From: Bradyrhizobium sp. B124
Lineage (GTDB): Bacteria; Pseudomonadota; Alphaproteobacteria; Rhizobiales; Xanthobacteraceae
Reading direction: 5' to 3'
Assembly: GCF_038967635.1 (NCBI RefSeq)
Contig: NZ_CP152413.1
Span: 3,286,001 to 3,350,000, forward strand
DNA: 64,000 bases
Part shown: positions 1-7,949 of the stretch, in pieces
Layout of the letters: each line of letters starts with the position of its first letter
How positions within the stretch are numbered: the first letter of the stretch is position 1
Program-made: the position numbers and the translations under genes
Notes under the pieces: model-generated
Databases searched by the model: none
What the model saw: the letters and a program-made list of their open reading frames with translations, nothing else
Told to the model about the DNA's origin: nothing

Positions 1-1373
1 ACTGAAACCCCCTGCTGCTCGACCCAGGTGTAGTAGCCGAGGTTGAAGACGGCGCGGCGCGAATGCTCCGTCAGCTCAACGACGTTGTCGGAGGCGGCGC
101 CGAGCAGGCAGGCGCCGAAGATTTCGGCGGCATTCACCTGATCAAGGCCACGCGCGTAGTGCTTCTCTTCAAACTGCCTGCGTTCGCTGCCGTACATGGA
201 AGCGCTGTCCGTCGCCACGGTGACAATGGCCTTTTCGGGCCCGTAGTTCATCTGCTTGGCCAGCTTGATCGAGGCGATGATGTTGGCGAGCCCGGAGATG
301 CCGATATGGTCAAAGGCGCGCACCAGCGCGGGTTCGAGACCGCGGCGCGTCTCGAGATAGTCCCGGCCCGCCTTCGTGCCGAACAGTAGATTGAGCTGGT
401 CCGTGGTTCGGTCCGAGACCCCGACGACGAAGTCGAGGTTCATGACATTGTGAACGAGCGGGATGTGCTTGTCGCCGATCCCCTGAATGTTGTGCTCGCC
501 ATAGCCATTGTTGAGCATCGTCGGGCATTCGAGCGCCTCGACGGCGACGACTTTCGAGCCCCAGCGTCTCTTGAGAAAATCCCCCGCGGCGATCGTCCCC
601 GACGACCCGGTTGCCGAGACGAAGGCCGCCAATTCGTGGTTATCGTCTTGATTGAACGCCTTGAAGGCATCTTCCGCTGCGCGCCCCGTGCATTCATAGT
701 GGATGAGATAGTTCGAGAACGATGAGAACTGGTTGAGAATGACGTTGCTGTCGTCGCGCCTGAGCTCCGCGCACTTGTCGTAGATTTCCTTGACGTTGCT
801 CTCGGTACCGGGCGTCCGGATGATGTCGGCCGGATCCGTCACCCACTTCTCGAGCCATTCGAAGCGCTCGCGGCTCATCCCTTCGGGTAAGACGGCAACG
901 CCGCGACAGCCGAGGATCCGCGAAACGGCGACACCGCCACGACAGTAATTGCCGGTAGAAGGCCAGACAGCCTTCTGTTTGGATGGATCGAAGCGCCCGG
1001 TCACGAGCTGCTCGATCAAGGCGGCATAGGCCGGCAGGACCTTGTGCGCGCCGATCATCGGAAAGCGATCGCCGAGCAACACGATGATCTTGGCATCGAC
1101 GCCGGAGATCTCCTTTGGCAGCACGATATGGCCCGGCACCAGGTCCCTGCCCCTGCGGTCTTCCGCATTGTACCAGTGCATGCGCCAGAGGTTCGCGGCG
1201 CTCGGCTCATCCGGCCCGACCGCCGCAATGTCCTCCCACACCCTGGCTGACGGAAGCGGTGGATGCGCGAGCTGCGAGAAGGTCGGCAGCTTCAGGTTAA
1301 GTTTGCGCGCTTGCGCCGCGGCTTGCCGCCAGCCCTTCCTGTCGACGACATTCGGCTCGATTACAAACGCCAT
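1..1373 (-). CDS. PLP-dependent fold-type II enzyme (cysteine synthase-like), 3' end cut by window edge
   Basis: Reading the minus strand from ATG 1373 gives an uninterrupted frame of about 457 codons that runs off the window at position 1, so the C-terminus is missing. The protein begins MAFVIEPNVVDRKGW. It carries a Schiff-base lysine context, IGAHKVLPAY (Lys111), a phosphate/substrate loop STGNYCRGG and a glycine-rich ATGSSGT motif. These are typical of the tryptophan-synthase-beta/cysteine-synthase superfamily. It starts 44 bp after the fbiC stop on the same strand and is probably the last known gene of the pxpA-F420 operon. The exact reaction cannot be assigned: cysteine-synthase-like beta-replacement, or a beta-elimination lyase acting on an amino acid, both fit. 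Its position beside F420 genes and opposite a diaminopropionate lyase suggests amino-acid side-chain catabolism (inference). Confidence 0.8.
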   Translation of the reverse strand, partial: MAFVIEPNVVDRKGWRQAAAQARKLNLKLPTFSQLAHPPLPSARVWEDIAAVGPDEPSAANLWRMHWYNAEDRRGRDLVPGHIVLPKEISGVDAKIIVLLGDRFPMIGAHKVLPAYAALIEQLVTGRFDPSKQKAVWPSTGNYCRGGVAVSRILGCRGVAVLPEGMSRERFEWLEKWVTDPADIIRTPGTESNVKEIYDKCAELRRDDSNVILNQFSSFSNYLIHYECTGRAAEDAFKAFNQDDNHELAAFVSATGSSGTIAAGDFLKRRWGSKVVAVEALECPTMLNNGYGEHNIQGIGDKHIPLVHNVMNLDFVVGVSDRTTDQLNLLFGTKAGRDYLETRRGLEPALVRAFDHIGISGLANIIASIKLAKQMNYGPEKAIVTVATDSASMYGSERRQFEEKHYARGLDQVNAAEIFGACLLGAASDNVVELTEHSRRAVFNLGYYTWVEQQGVS

Positions 1374-1417
1374 TTCCAATCATCCCTGTTGAATCTCACG
1401 GCCTCGCCCCGGGTCCT

Positions 1418-3823
1418 CTAGCACCCCGCGGATCGCATGCCCGTGCTGGTCTGCTGCTCATGGACCGCGTCAAATGAACGCTGCCTCCGAACGTCATCCG
1501 CCACGCCATACGTCGTCGTGCGCTGACGCGGCACACGGCCTGCCGAAATGATGATCGATTCCAGCGCCTGCGGCGTCATTTCCTGGCCGTGCGAGGCGCC
1601 GGCCGACCGCGAGATGCTCTCATCCATCAGTGTGCCGCCGAGGTCGTTGACGCCGGCCGAAAGGCAGTGCCGCAACCCCTCCGGTCCCATCTTGACCCAG
1701 GATGCCTGGATATTGGTGATGTGCGGGTTGAGGACGAGGCGCGACACCGCATGCATCAAGACCGCCTCGCGGAATGTCGGCCCCGGTCGCGCCCGGCCTT
1801 TGAGATAGACCGGCGCTTCCATGTGAACGAACGGCAACGGCACGAGCTCGGTAAATCCGCCGGTCTCCGCCTGCAAGCGCCGCAGCCGGAGCAGGTGCCG
1901 CGCCCAATGGTCGTAACGCTCGATATGGCCGAACATGATGGTGGCCGTCGATCGGAGCCCGATCGAGTGCGCCGTGCGCATGACGTCGAGCCACTGCTGG
2001 GTCCTGATCTTGTCCGCGCAGAGCGTCTCGCGCACCTCGTCGTCGAGGATTTCAGCGGCCGTTCCCGGCAGGGTGCCCAACCCGGCCGCTTTCAGCTCCA
2101 GCAGGAATTCGGCGACCGAAATACCCAGCGTGTGTGCCCCTTGATGGATCTCGAGCGGCGAGAACGCATGGAGATGCATGGCCGGGACGGCGCCCTTCAC
2201 GGCCCGACAGACATCCAGGTACTTCTGCCCCGTATAGGAAGGATGGATGCCGCCCTGCATGCACACCTCGGAGGCGCCGCGGTCCCACGCCTCGGTGACC
2301 CGCTGCGCGACTTCGGACATTTCGAGGTCGTAGGGCCGGCCCCGCAGGTTCTCGCTCATCTTCCCCTTCGAGAAGGCGCAGAACTGGCATTTGAAGGAAC
2401 AGATGTTGGTGTAGTTGATGTTGCGGCATACGACGTAGGACACCACGTCGCCGTTGACGCTGCTCCGCAATTCGTCGGCCGCCCGGCAGACGCTGGTAAA
2501 GTCGCGCTCGTGAGCGCGGAACAGCCTGACGATCTCGCCCTCCGAAAGCTCATCGCCGCGCTGGGCCTTGGCAATGACGGACATGACTTCGCTGCCGTGC
2601 GCGGTGCGCGGTGCGGATTTCAGCCATCCGAGCTCGCGCGATGGCAGCCCGCCGATGTGGCCGGGATGCCAGTCGTCGCTGCGCGGGAATCCATCGCCGT
2701 CGATGCGGTCGAGGACCGACTTCAGCAGCTTGTTGTCGAGCCAGCGCGAGGGATAGCGTGCGAAGCTCGGATAGATCGGCAGCCGCTTCTCGAGCCGCTT
2801 GCCGGTTGACCGCGTTGCAGCCTCCAGGAGCCGCAGATGCGGCCATGGTGCTTCGGGATTGACGTGGTCCGGCGTGACGGGCGAGACGCCACCCCAATCG
2901 TTGATCCCTGCCGCAACGACGCGCCCCAAGGCTGCCGGGCTGAGGTTCGGCGGCGCCTGAATGTTCATCTCCGGCTCGAATATCAGGCGAGCGACAGCGA
3001 TGGTCCAGAGATGATCGTCCACGGAGGGCGCGGGTGCATCGGCCATGCGCGTCCCGACCTTTGGCCGGAAGTTCTGGACGATGATCTCCTGCAGATGGCC
3101 ATGCGCATCGTTCAGGTCCCGCAGCGCGAGCAATGCATCGATCCGTTCGGCCCTGGTCTCCCCGATGCCGATCAGGATTCCGGATGTGAACGGAATGGCC
3201 TGCTCACCGGCAGTCTTGATTGTCTGAAGCCTGACGGCAGGCACCTTGTCCGGCGATCCGAAGTGGGGGCCGCCCTTCGCGCAAAGCCGGTCGGACGCGG
3301 ACTCCAGCATGATGCCCTGCGAGACCGATACCTTGCGCAGCATGGCAAGGTCGAGCTCGCTCATGATCCCGGGATTGACGTGAGGGAGCAGGCCAGTTTG
3401 CTCGAACACAGCCCTGGCGACTTCGGCGAGATACGACAGCGTGGATTCGTGGCCGAGCCTTGTCAGCTCCTCACGCGCGACGCGGTAGCGAAGCTCGGGC
3501 TTGTCGCCGAGCGTAAACAGCGCCTCATGACAGCCGGCCTCCTTGCCGGCCCTGGCGATCGCGACCGCTTCCTCGACCGAGAGATACGGCTTGACGTTCG
3601 AACGCGGCGCGTGAGCGAACGTGCAGTAGTGACAGACATCGCGGCAAAGCTGGGTGAGCGGGATGAACACCTTGGGCGAATAGGTGATGACATCACCGTG
3701 CGCGGCATCCCTTCGCCTGGCGGCGGCCGTCAGGAGTTCGTCGATGTCAGCAAGATCGATGAGCTCATAGGCTTCGCTTCGGGACAGGCGACGATCGAAC
3801 GGGAGATTCAAGACGGACGTCAT
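1418..3823 (-). CDS. fbiC: FbiC, fused CofG-CofH: 7,8-didemethyl-8-hydroxy-5-deazariboflavin (Fo) synthase
   Basis: An 801-residue fusion of two radical-SAM enzymes that together make the deazaflavin chromophore Fo from tyrosine and 5-amino-6-ribitylamino-uracil. The N-terminal CofG half has the CxxxCxxC cluster motif CRDVCHYC (Cys60, 64, 67). The C-terminal CofH half has CSFKCQFC (Cys475, 479, 482). Both 4Fe-4S/SAM sites are intact. The length and domain order match actinobacterial FbiC, whereas archaea usually encode two separate proteins. The start ATG (3821-3823) shares one base with the cofC stop, which indicates translational coupling. This is the committing step of F420 synthesis. Confidence 0.97.
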   Translation of the reverse strand: MTSVLNLPFDRRLSRSEAYELIDLADIDELLTAAARRRDAAHGDVITYSPKVFIPLTQLCRDVCHYCTFAHAPRSNVKPYLSVEEAVAIARAGKEAGCHEALFTLGDKPELRYRVAREELTRLGHESTLSYLAEVARAVFEQTGLLPHVNPGIMSELDLAMLRKVSVSQGIMLESASDRLCAKGGPHFGSPDKVPAVRLQTIKTAGEQAIPFTSGILIGIGETRAERIDALLALRDLNDAHGHLQEIIVQNFRPKVGTRMADAPAPSVDDHLWTIAVARLIFEPEMNIQAPPNLSPAALGRVVAAGINDWGGVSPVTPDHVNPEAPWPHLRLLEAATRSTGKRLEKRLPIYPSFARYPSRWLDNKLLKSVLDRIDGDGFPRSDDWHPGHIGGLPSRELGWLKSAPRTAHGSEVMSVIAKAQRGDELSEGEIVRLFRAHERDFTSVCRAADELRSSVNGDVVSYVVCRNINYTNICSFKCQFCAFSKGKMSENLRGRPYDLEMSEVAQRVTEAWDRGASEVCMQGGIHPSYTGQKYLDVCRAVKGAVPAMHLHAFSPLEIHQGAHTLGISVAEFLLELKAAGLGTLPGTAAEILDDEVRETLCADKIRTQQWLDVMRTAHSIGLRSTATIMFGHIERYDHWARHLLRLRRLQAETGGFTELVPLPFVHMEAPVYLKGRARPGPTFREAVLMHAVSRLVLNPHITNIQASWVKMGPEGLRHCLSAGVNDLGGTLMDESISRSAGASHGQEMTPQALESIIISAGRVPRQRTTTYGVADDVRRQRSFDAVHEQQTSTGMRSAGC

Positions 3824-4515
3824 CAGAACAGCCTCACGGGGACGGGATGGTCGTCGCTGCCGAAGCGCTCGGCAATCTTGAGCTCATCTAGAAACGAACC
3901 TGTCGTTCCGAGGTTTTGCGACGAGATCAGATACGGACCAAAATCGATCGGGCAATCGATGTCCTTGCCGATGCCATGGGACTTGAACACGCTGCAGCTC
4001 AGCTGCCGCTGCCGCGCCAGGGCGCGGTGGGCGCGGAAACTCTCTTCGCCAAACCGAGGCTCCAGCATGTCGGGCGACCGCATCGCCAGGGCATTTGTGC
4101 CACCGTCGTAAAGCGCGGGTACGAGCACGATCGGCGTGTGGTCCAGCAACCGGATGACGTGTTCGAAGTCCTCCGGACGGGCAAACGGAATATCGGCGGG
4201 CACGACAAGAACCCGCCGCCCGTACGGTTGGAACGCATCGAGGCCACGCTGCACCGCGGCATTGACGCCGGTCTCGACGTCATCGAAGATCATGGCCGCG
4301 TCGAAGCGCTTGGCGATCGCAAACGCTTCCGGATCGGCGCTCACCACGGCGATGCCGGCCAGCGCGCGCGTATCCCGCAGGTTTCCGAGAACATCGCACA
4401 GCATGGCTTGCGCCAGCTTTGTGCGCTCGGTCGCCACCAGGATGTCGCCCAGCCTGCTCTTTGCTTGACTGAACCGTTTGACAGGCACCAGGGCCCAGGT
4501 TTCGGAATCGTCCAT
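3823..4515 (-). CDS. cofC: CofC, phospholactate (or PEP/3PG) guanylyltransferase
   Basis: About 230 residues beginning MDDSETWALVPVKRF. The N-terminal VPVK...AKSRL pattern is the nucleotidyltransferase signature of CofC/FbiD. The enzyme activates a 3-carbon phospho-acid with GTP for transfer to Fo by CofD. A longer frame opens upstream at 4557, but ATG 4515 is preferred: it has a GCGGAG ribosome-binding sequence, lies 8 bp after the cofD stop, and places the conserved VPVK motif near the N-terminus. Whether the substrate is 2-phospholactate, phosphoenolpyruvate or 3-phosphoglycerate cannot be read from the sequence alone. It sits between cofD and fbiC in a tightly packed operon. Confidence 0.92.
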   Translation of the reverse strand: MDDSETWALVPVKRFSQAKSRLGDILVATERTKLAQAMLCDVLGNLRDTRALAGIAVVSADPEAFAIAKRFDAAMIFDDVETGVNAAVQRGLDAFQPYGRRVLVVPADIPFARPEDFEHVIRLLDHTPIVLVPALYDGGTNALAMRSPDMLEPRFGEESFRAHRALARQRQLSCSVFKSHGIGKDIDCPIDFGPYLISSQNLGTTGSFLDELKIAERFGSDDHPVPVRLF

Positions 4516-4523
4516 CGCTCCGC

Positions 4524-5462
4524 TCAGCTGTTTAGTCGATCGAGAAATCGGAGACACTCGCGTGCCAACTGAACACGCTCATCCTTCGAGCGCATGATCG
4601 TGTTCGTCACATGCACGGGAATGCCGATCGCATCGGCGTCGGCCTGGTCCTCGCGATCCATCACCAGACCATCGAGGAAGCCATAGTGCCTGACAATCGA
4701 GGCGCAGTTTGTCGCGACGCCGAGCTCGTTCATGATCTTTGCGGTCGGCCCCTTGATGGCGCGGCCGCCGACCAGCGGCGAGATTGCGACGATGGAGGCC
4801 TTGGTCGCATCCAGGGCCGCGCGGATACCGGGTACAGCCAGGATCGGATCGATGCTGAGATACGGGTTCGACGGACAGACGATGATGGCATCGGCGGCGC
4901 CGATGGCCCGCAATGCGGCGCTGGTCGCCGTTCCACCGCTGGGGCTCTGGAATTCGATCTTCCTGACCTCGGGCCGCGCCTGCAGCTCGACGAAATAGCG
5001 TTGAAATGCGAGCTTCTGATCGGCCGTCACGACGATCGTCGCAAACGGATCGTCGGTCATCGGCAGGATGCTCGCCTCAATGCCGAGCTGCGATGCAATC
5101 CTGCCCGTGAAATCGGTCAAGGTCACGCCGGCGCTCAGCGCGCGCGAGCGCAGGACGTGCATGGCAAGATCGCGGTCTCCCAAGCGAAACCATGTCTCGC
5201 CGTTCAGGCCGCCGAGCGCCTCCATGAAGTTCCAGCTTTCGCCGGCTCGTCCCCAGCCGCGCTCTTCGTCGGCAAGCTCGCCCAGCGTATAGACCACCGT
5301 GTCGATGTCCGGTGAGATCGTGAGGCCAAGATGCTCGAAGTCGTCGCCTGTGTTGACGATGACGGCGAGCTTGGCGCCCAGCAGGCGATTGAGGCCATAG
5401 GCAAGCTTGGCGCCTCCGACTCCGCCGCAAAGCGCAACAACGTTGAGGTCAGCGCCACTCAT
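4524..5462 (-). CDS. cofD: CofD/FbiA, 2-phospho-L-lactate transferase
   Basis: 312 residues. It transfers the phospholactyl (or enolpyruvyl/glyceryl) phosphate from the GDP-activated donor to Fo, giving F420-0 or its analogue. The N-terminal Rossmann-like motif CGGVGGAKLAYGLNRLL, NTGDDFEHLGL and the later DIDTVVYTLG...ERGWGR block are family hallmarks. Full length for the family. The start ATG overlaps the cofE stop by 4 bp (ATGA), so translation is probably coupled. Confidence 0.96.
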   Translation of the reverse strand: MSGADLNVVALCGGVGGAKLAYGLNRLLGAKLAVIVNTGDDFEHLGLTISPDIDTVVYTLGELADEERGWGRAGESWNFMEALGGLNGETWFRLGDRDLAMHVLRSRALSAGVTLTDFTGRIASQLGIEASILPMTDDPFATIVVTADQKLAFQRYFVELQARPEVRKIEFQSPSGGTATSAALRAIGAADAIIVCPSNPYLSIDPILAVPGIRAALDATKASIVAISPLVGGRAIKGPTAKIMNELGVATNCASIVRHYGFLDGLVMDREDQADADAIGIPVHVTNTIMRSKDERVQLARECLRFLDRLNS

Positions 5463-6232
5463 CGGAACATGTCCTGGCTCTTGGGTCGCGCGAGCGCGGC
5501 CGCGGGTGAGACCGGTCCATCAAGCGTGAGGCCACGGACGAGGATGATCGGCATGCCCTCGCCCGCTTGCCCCATCAGGAGCGAGGCGGCGCCGGCGATC
5601 TCATCGGCGATGGCAACTTCAGTGACGCGCATCGCCCGGCCAAACATGTCTGGAACACCAATTTGGCTCAGCAACGAGGGAATGCCGGCAGCGCCGATCG
5701 CCACGCCGACGACACCATTGCGCCAGGGACGGCCGAAACTGTCGTTGATGATGATTCCAAGATCGAGGTCGCCGGCTGCGTCCAGCGCGATCTTCAGCCT
5801 CTGCGCTGATCCGTCGGGATCTTTGGGCAGCAGCAGGACGCGCTCTTCGCCTTCACGGTGTTCGATGTTCGATTGATCGATGCCGGCGTTGGCCATGACG
5901 AAGCCGAGCCGGTGCGCGGCGATGACGACGTTCGGCCGTGTCTTGACGACCTCCGCGGATTCGCGCAGCACGACCTCGAGGAAGCGCGGGTCCTTGCCGA
6001 CCGTCGCCGCGAGTTCGAGCGCCTCCGGCGACGGCTCGACGTCGCTCAGCCGAACGTACCGCCCTTCCGATTTCGAGACGATTTTCTGCGCAATGACGAG
6101 GATGTCGCCCCGCTGCAGCTCGAGAGACATCCCGGCCAGGCTCTGCCTGATGAGCGCGGCAAGATCCTCGCCCGGCTCGACGCGCCGAATGTCCTGCAGG
6201 GCGATGTATTCGACTCGCGTCCCCACAGGCAT
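5459..6232 (-). CDS. cofE: CofE, coenzyme F420-0:L-glutamate ligase, stand-alone
   Basis: 257 residues. It is a GTP-dependent ligase that adds gamma-linked glutamates to F420-0. Family segments visible include RPGEDL-like VEPGEDLAALI near the N-terminus, DILVIAQKIVSKSEGR, and NDSFGRPWRNGVVGVAIG, which is the characteristic CofE/FbiB signature. The protein ends after the ligase domain. The C-terminal nitroreductase-like domain that mycobacterial FbiB uses to reduce dehydro-F420-0 is absent. It starts 3 bp after the reductase gene upstream and overlaps cofD by 4 bp. Confidence 0.95.
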   Translation of the reverse strand: MPVGTRVEYIALQDIRRVEPGEDLAALIRQSLAGMSLELQRGDILVIAQKIVSKSEGRYVRLSDVEPSPEALELAATVGKDPRFLEVVLRESAEVVKTRPNVVIAAHRLGFVMANAGIDQSNIEHREGEERVLLLPKDPDGSAQRLKIALDAAGDLDLGIIINDSFGRPWRNGVVGVAIGAAGIPSLLSQIGVPDMFGRAMRVTEVAIADEIAGAASLLMGQAGEGMPIILVRGLTLDGPVSPAAALARPKSQDMFR

Positions 6233-6235
6233 GGA

Positions 6236-6895
6236 TCAGGTACCCGGGGTAGCGGACAGGCCGGTGATGCGGATGCCCGCGCCGGGCACCTTGTAGCGTC
6301 GATTGATCCCGATCAGCACGGATGTCAGCGCCTCGGCTGCCGCCGAGTTTGCCAGCACGCCGCCGTCGATGCCTGCGGATGCAACTTCATTCGCGAGACC
6401 GATGACGACGTCGCGCGCCGCCTTGTCGTCGCCAAAGACCAGAACGTCGCAATCCGCCCGGCTGCCCTGGTGCAGCTTGGTCGCGCCCACATTGTGGAAG
6501 GCGGAGACGACCCGCACGCCGGGTCCGAGCAACTGCTGCGCGATCTGCGCGGCCGAGCCGGCGGACGGAAGCTGGACCACGGACACCTTCGGCGGCACCA
6601 GCGGGACCGCGGCATCCACGACGATCTTGCCCTGAACCACGTCCTTGACTTCGTTCAGCGTCGCATCATGGCTCGCGAACGGCACGGCAACGACCACGAT
6701 GTCGGCAGCCCGCGCGGCGGCGGAATTGCCGTCGCCCGCAACGTCGCCGGTCATGGTCTCCGCCGCGCTCCTGGCCTTCTCTGCGGAGCGTGAACCGAGA
6801 ATGACTTTGTAACCGGCCGCAAGCCAGCATTTCGCGAGGCCGGATCCCAAGTCACCGGTTCCTCCAAGGATGGCAATCGTCGGTTTCGTGTTCAT
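6236..6895 (-). CDS. fno: NADPH-dependent F420 reductase (Fno/NpdG family)
   Basis: 219 residues, starting MNTKPTIAILGGTGDLGSG. The GGTGDLGSGLA dinucleotide loop and following GSRS (NADPH 2'-phosphate recognition) match F420:NADPH oxidoreductase. The enzyme moves hydride between NADPH and F420. In this context it would supply F420H2 to the LLM oxidoreductase at 16.0-17.0 kb, as NADPH:F420 reductase does in the picrate-degradation gene sets of actinobacteria (established for that system, inferred here). It sits between pxpA (21 bp gap) and cofE (3 bp gap), so cofactor synthesis and cofactor reduction share one transcript. A generic NADP oxidoreductase fold is the alternative, but the operon context makes F420 the likely partner. 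Confidence 0.92.
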   Translation of the reverse strand: MNTKPTIAILGGTGDLGSGLAKCWLAAGYKVILGSRSAEKARSAAETMTGDVAGDGNSAAARAADIVVVAVPFASHDATLNEVKDVVQGKIVVDAAVPLVPPKVSVVQLPSAGSAAQIAQQLLGPGVRVVSAFHNVGATKLHQGSRADCDVLVFGDDKAARDVVIGLANEVASAGIDGGVLANSAAAEALTSVLIGINRRYKVPGAGIRITGLSATPGT

Positions 6896-6916
6896 GTCTC
6901 GGTGGCCTTTCCGGGA

Positions 6917-7693
6917 TTAGTCGAGGGGCATTTCGGTGAGCGGCACGAGCTTGACGCCGGCCTTCTCGAGGCCCTCCCGCACCGCACGAGCCGTGGCGAC
7001 GCCCGTGGGCTCGTCGCCATGGACGCACAGCGAGTGGACCTTGCATGTGATCTTCTTGCCGTTGCGGGAGGTGATGGTGTTGTTCAGCACCATATCGAGC
7101 ACCTGCCGGGTGGCGACCGCCGCGTCCTTGATGACCGAGCCCGCGATCTTGCGCGATGTCAGATTGCCGTCGTCGTCGTACTGGCGATCGCAGAAGCCTT
7201 CGATTGCGACGGGCAGTCCGAGCTTGCGGCCGGCTTTCTCCATCTCGGACCCAGCGAGAGCCACATAGATGATGCGCGGATCGACGGCCTTGATGGCGCG
7301 GCCGATGGCCAGCGCGTATTCAGCGTCTTCGGCGGCCATGTTGTTGAGCGCGCCGTGCGGCTTGAGGTGGGTGACCCGCTCGCCTTCGTAGGCCGCCATC
7401 GCCTGCAGCGCGCCAATCTGATAGGCGACCATGTATTCGAGGTCGTCGGGGCGCATATCGATGCGCCGACGTCCGAAACCCCAGAGATCGTTGAAACCGG
7501 GATGAGCACCGATCGTGACGCCGAGGCGCTTGGCTTCGCGCACGACGTTGCGCATCACCCGCGGGTCACCGGCGTGAAAGCCGCAGGCGATATTGGCCGA
7601 TCCGATGATCTTGAGGATTCCGGCATCGTCACCGACGTCGTAGGCACCGAACCCTTCGGCCATGTCGGCGTTCAAGTTGATCGATATGGTCAT
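6917..7693 (-). CDS. pxpA: LamB/YcsF family protein (5-oxoprolinase subunit A-like), PxpA
   Basis: 258 residues with the LamB/YcsF signature: NLNADMAEGFGAYDVGDD at the N-terminus, ANIACGFHAGDP, and SLCVHGDEP near the C-terminus. PxpA works with PxpB and PxpC to open 5-oxoproline with ATP. Older lamB-type members are tied to lactam use. Neither pxpB nor pxpC occurs in the window, so this copy may act on another cyclic amide or rely on partners elsewhere. It is the first gene of the F420 operon, with a GAGGTG ribosome-binding site just upstream and an operator-containing promoter at 7714-7742. Confidence 0.9.
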   Translation of the reverse strand: MTISINLNADMAEGFGAYDVGDDAGILKIIGSANIACGFHAGDPRVMRNVVREAKRLGVTIGAHPGFNDLWGFGRRRIDMRPDDLEYMVAYQIGALQAMAAYEGERVTHLKPHGALNNMAAEDAEYALAIGRAIKAVDPRIIYVALAGSEMEKAGRKLGLPVAIEGFCDRQYDDDGNLTSRKIAGSVIKDAAVATRQVLDMVLNNTITSRNGKKITCKVHSLCVHGDEPTGVATARAVREGLEKAGVKLVPLTEMPLD

Positions 7694-7713
7694 CCGTCAC
7701 CTCGTCTGCTCGA

Positions 7714-7742
7714 GCTATAATGTCCTATCATTAGTAAGACAA
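7714..7742 (-). promoter_or_regulatory. Promoter of the pxpA-F420 operon with dyad operator (site 1)
   Basis: On the minus strand a TTGTCT -35 box (7737-7742) and a TATAGC -10 box (7714-7719) are 17 bp apart. The spacer holds a dyad with arms TGTCCTA (7721-7727) and TAAGACA (7735-7741). Its minus-strand core, ACTAATGATAG, recurs at the other promoters of the region, so this is a candidate binding site for the GntR-family regulator encoded at 9.3-10.1 kb. Confidence 0.6.
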
Positions 7743-7825
7743 TCCCTTTTGCAAACAATTTTTCCCGTTTTTCCGAAGATCGTTTTTGAGGAACGACGGC
7801 AGGCGACCGTCTCACGAGATCCGTA

Positions 7826-7854
7826 TTGAACCATCATCCCAATGATAGTATGTA
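7826..7854 (+). promoter_or_regulatory. Promoter of dpaL with operator core in the spacer (site 5)
   Basis: TTGAAC (7826-7831), a 17-bp spacer and TATGTA (7849-7854) form a good sigma-70 promoter. The spacer contains CCCAATGATAG, which shares the ATGATAG core with sites 1 and 2. It rules out ATG 7842 as the dpaL start, since that codon lies inside the promoter. Confidence 0.6.
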
Positions 7855-7949
7855 TCCCCAGTCCTGGCAAGCTACGCTGCCCCGATGGCGACACGTCCGA
7901 TCGGCGGCGGCAGCTCCCACCAAACAACCCATCGCGAAGGCCGGTTCGA

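Noticed and set aside
1589..4111. Two long plus-strand frames opposite fbiC and cofC
   Set aside because: Both are antisense to genes with clear radical-SAM and CofC motifs and encode Arg/Asp/Gly-rich sequence without domains.
7842..7949. Longer N-terminus for the diaminopropionate ammonia-lyase
   Set aside because: ATG 7842 falls between the -35 and -10 boxes of the gene's own promoter, and the added residues are not family-like.
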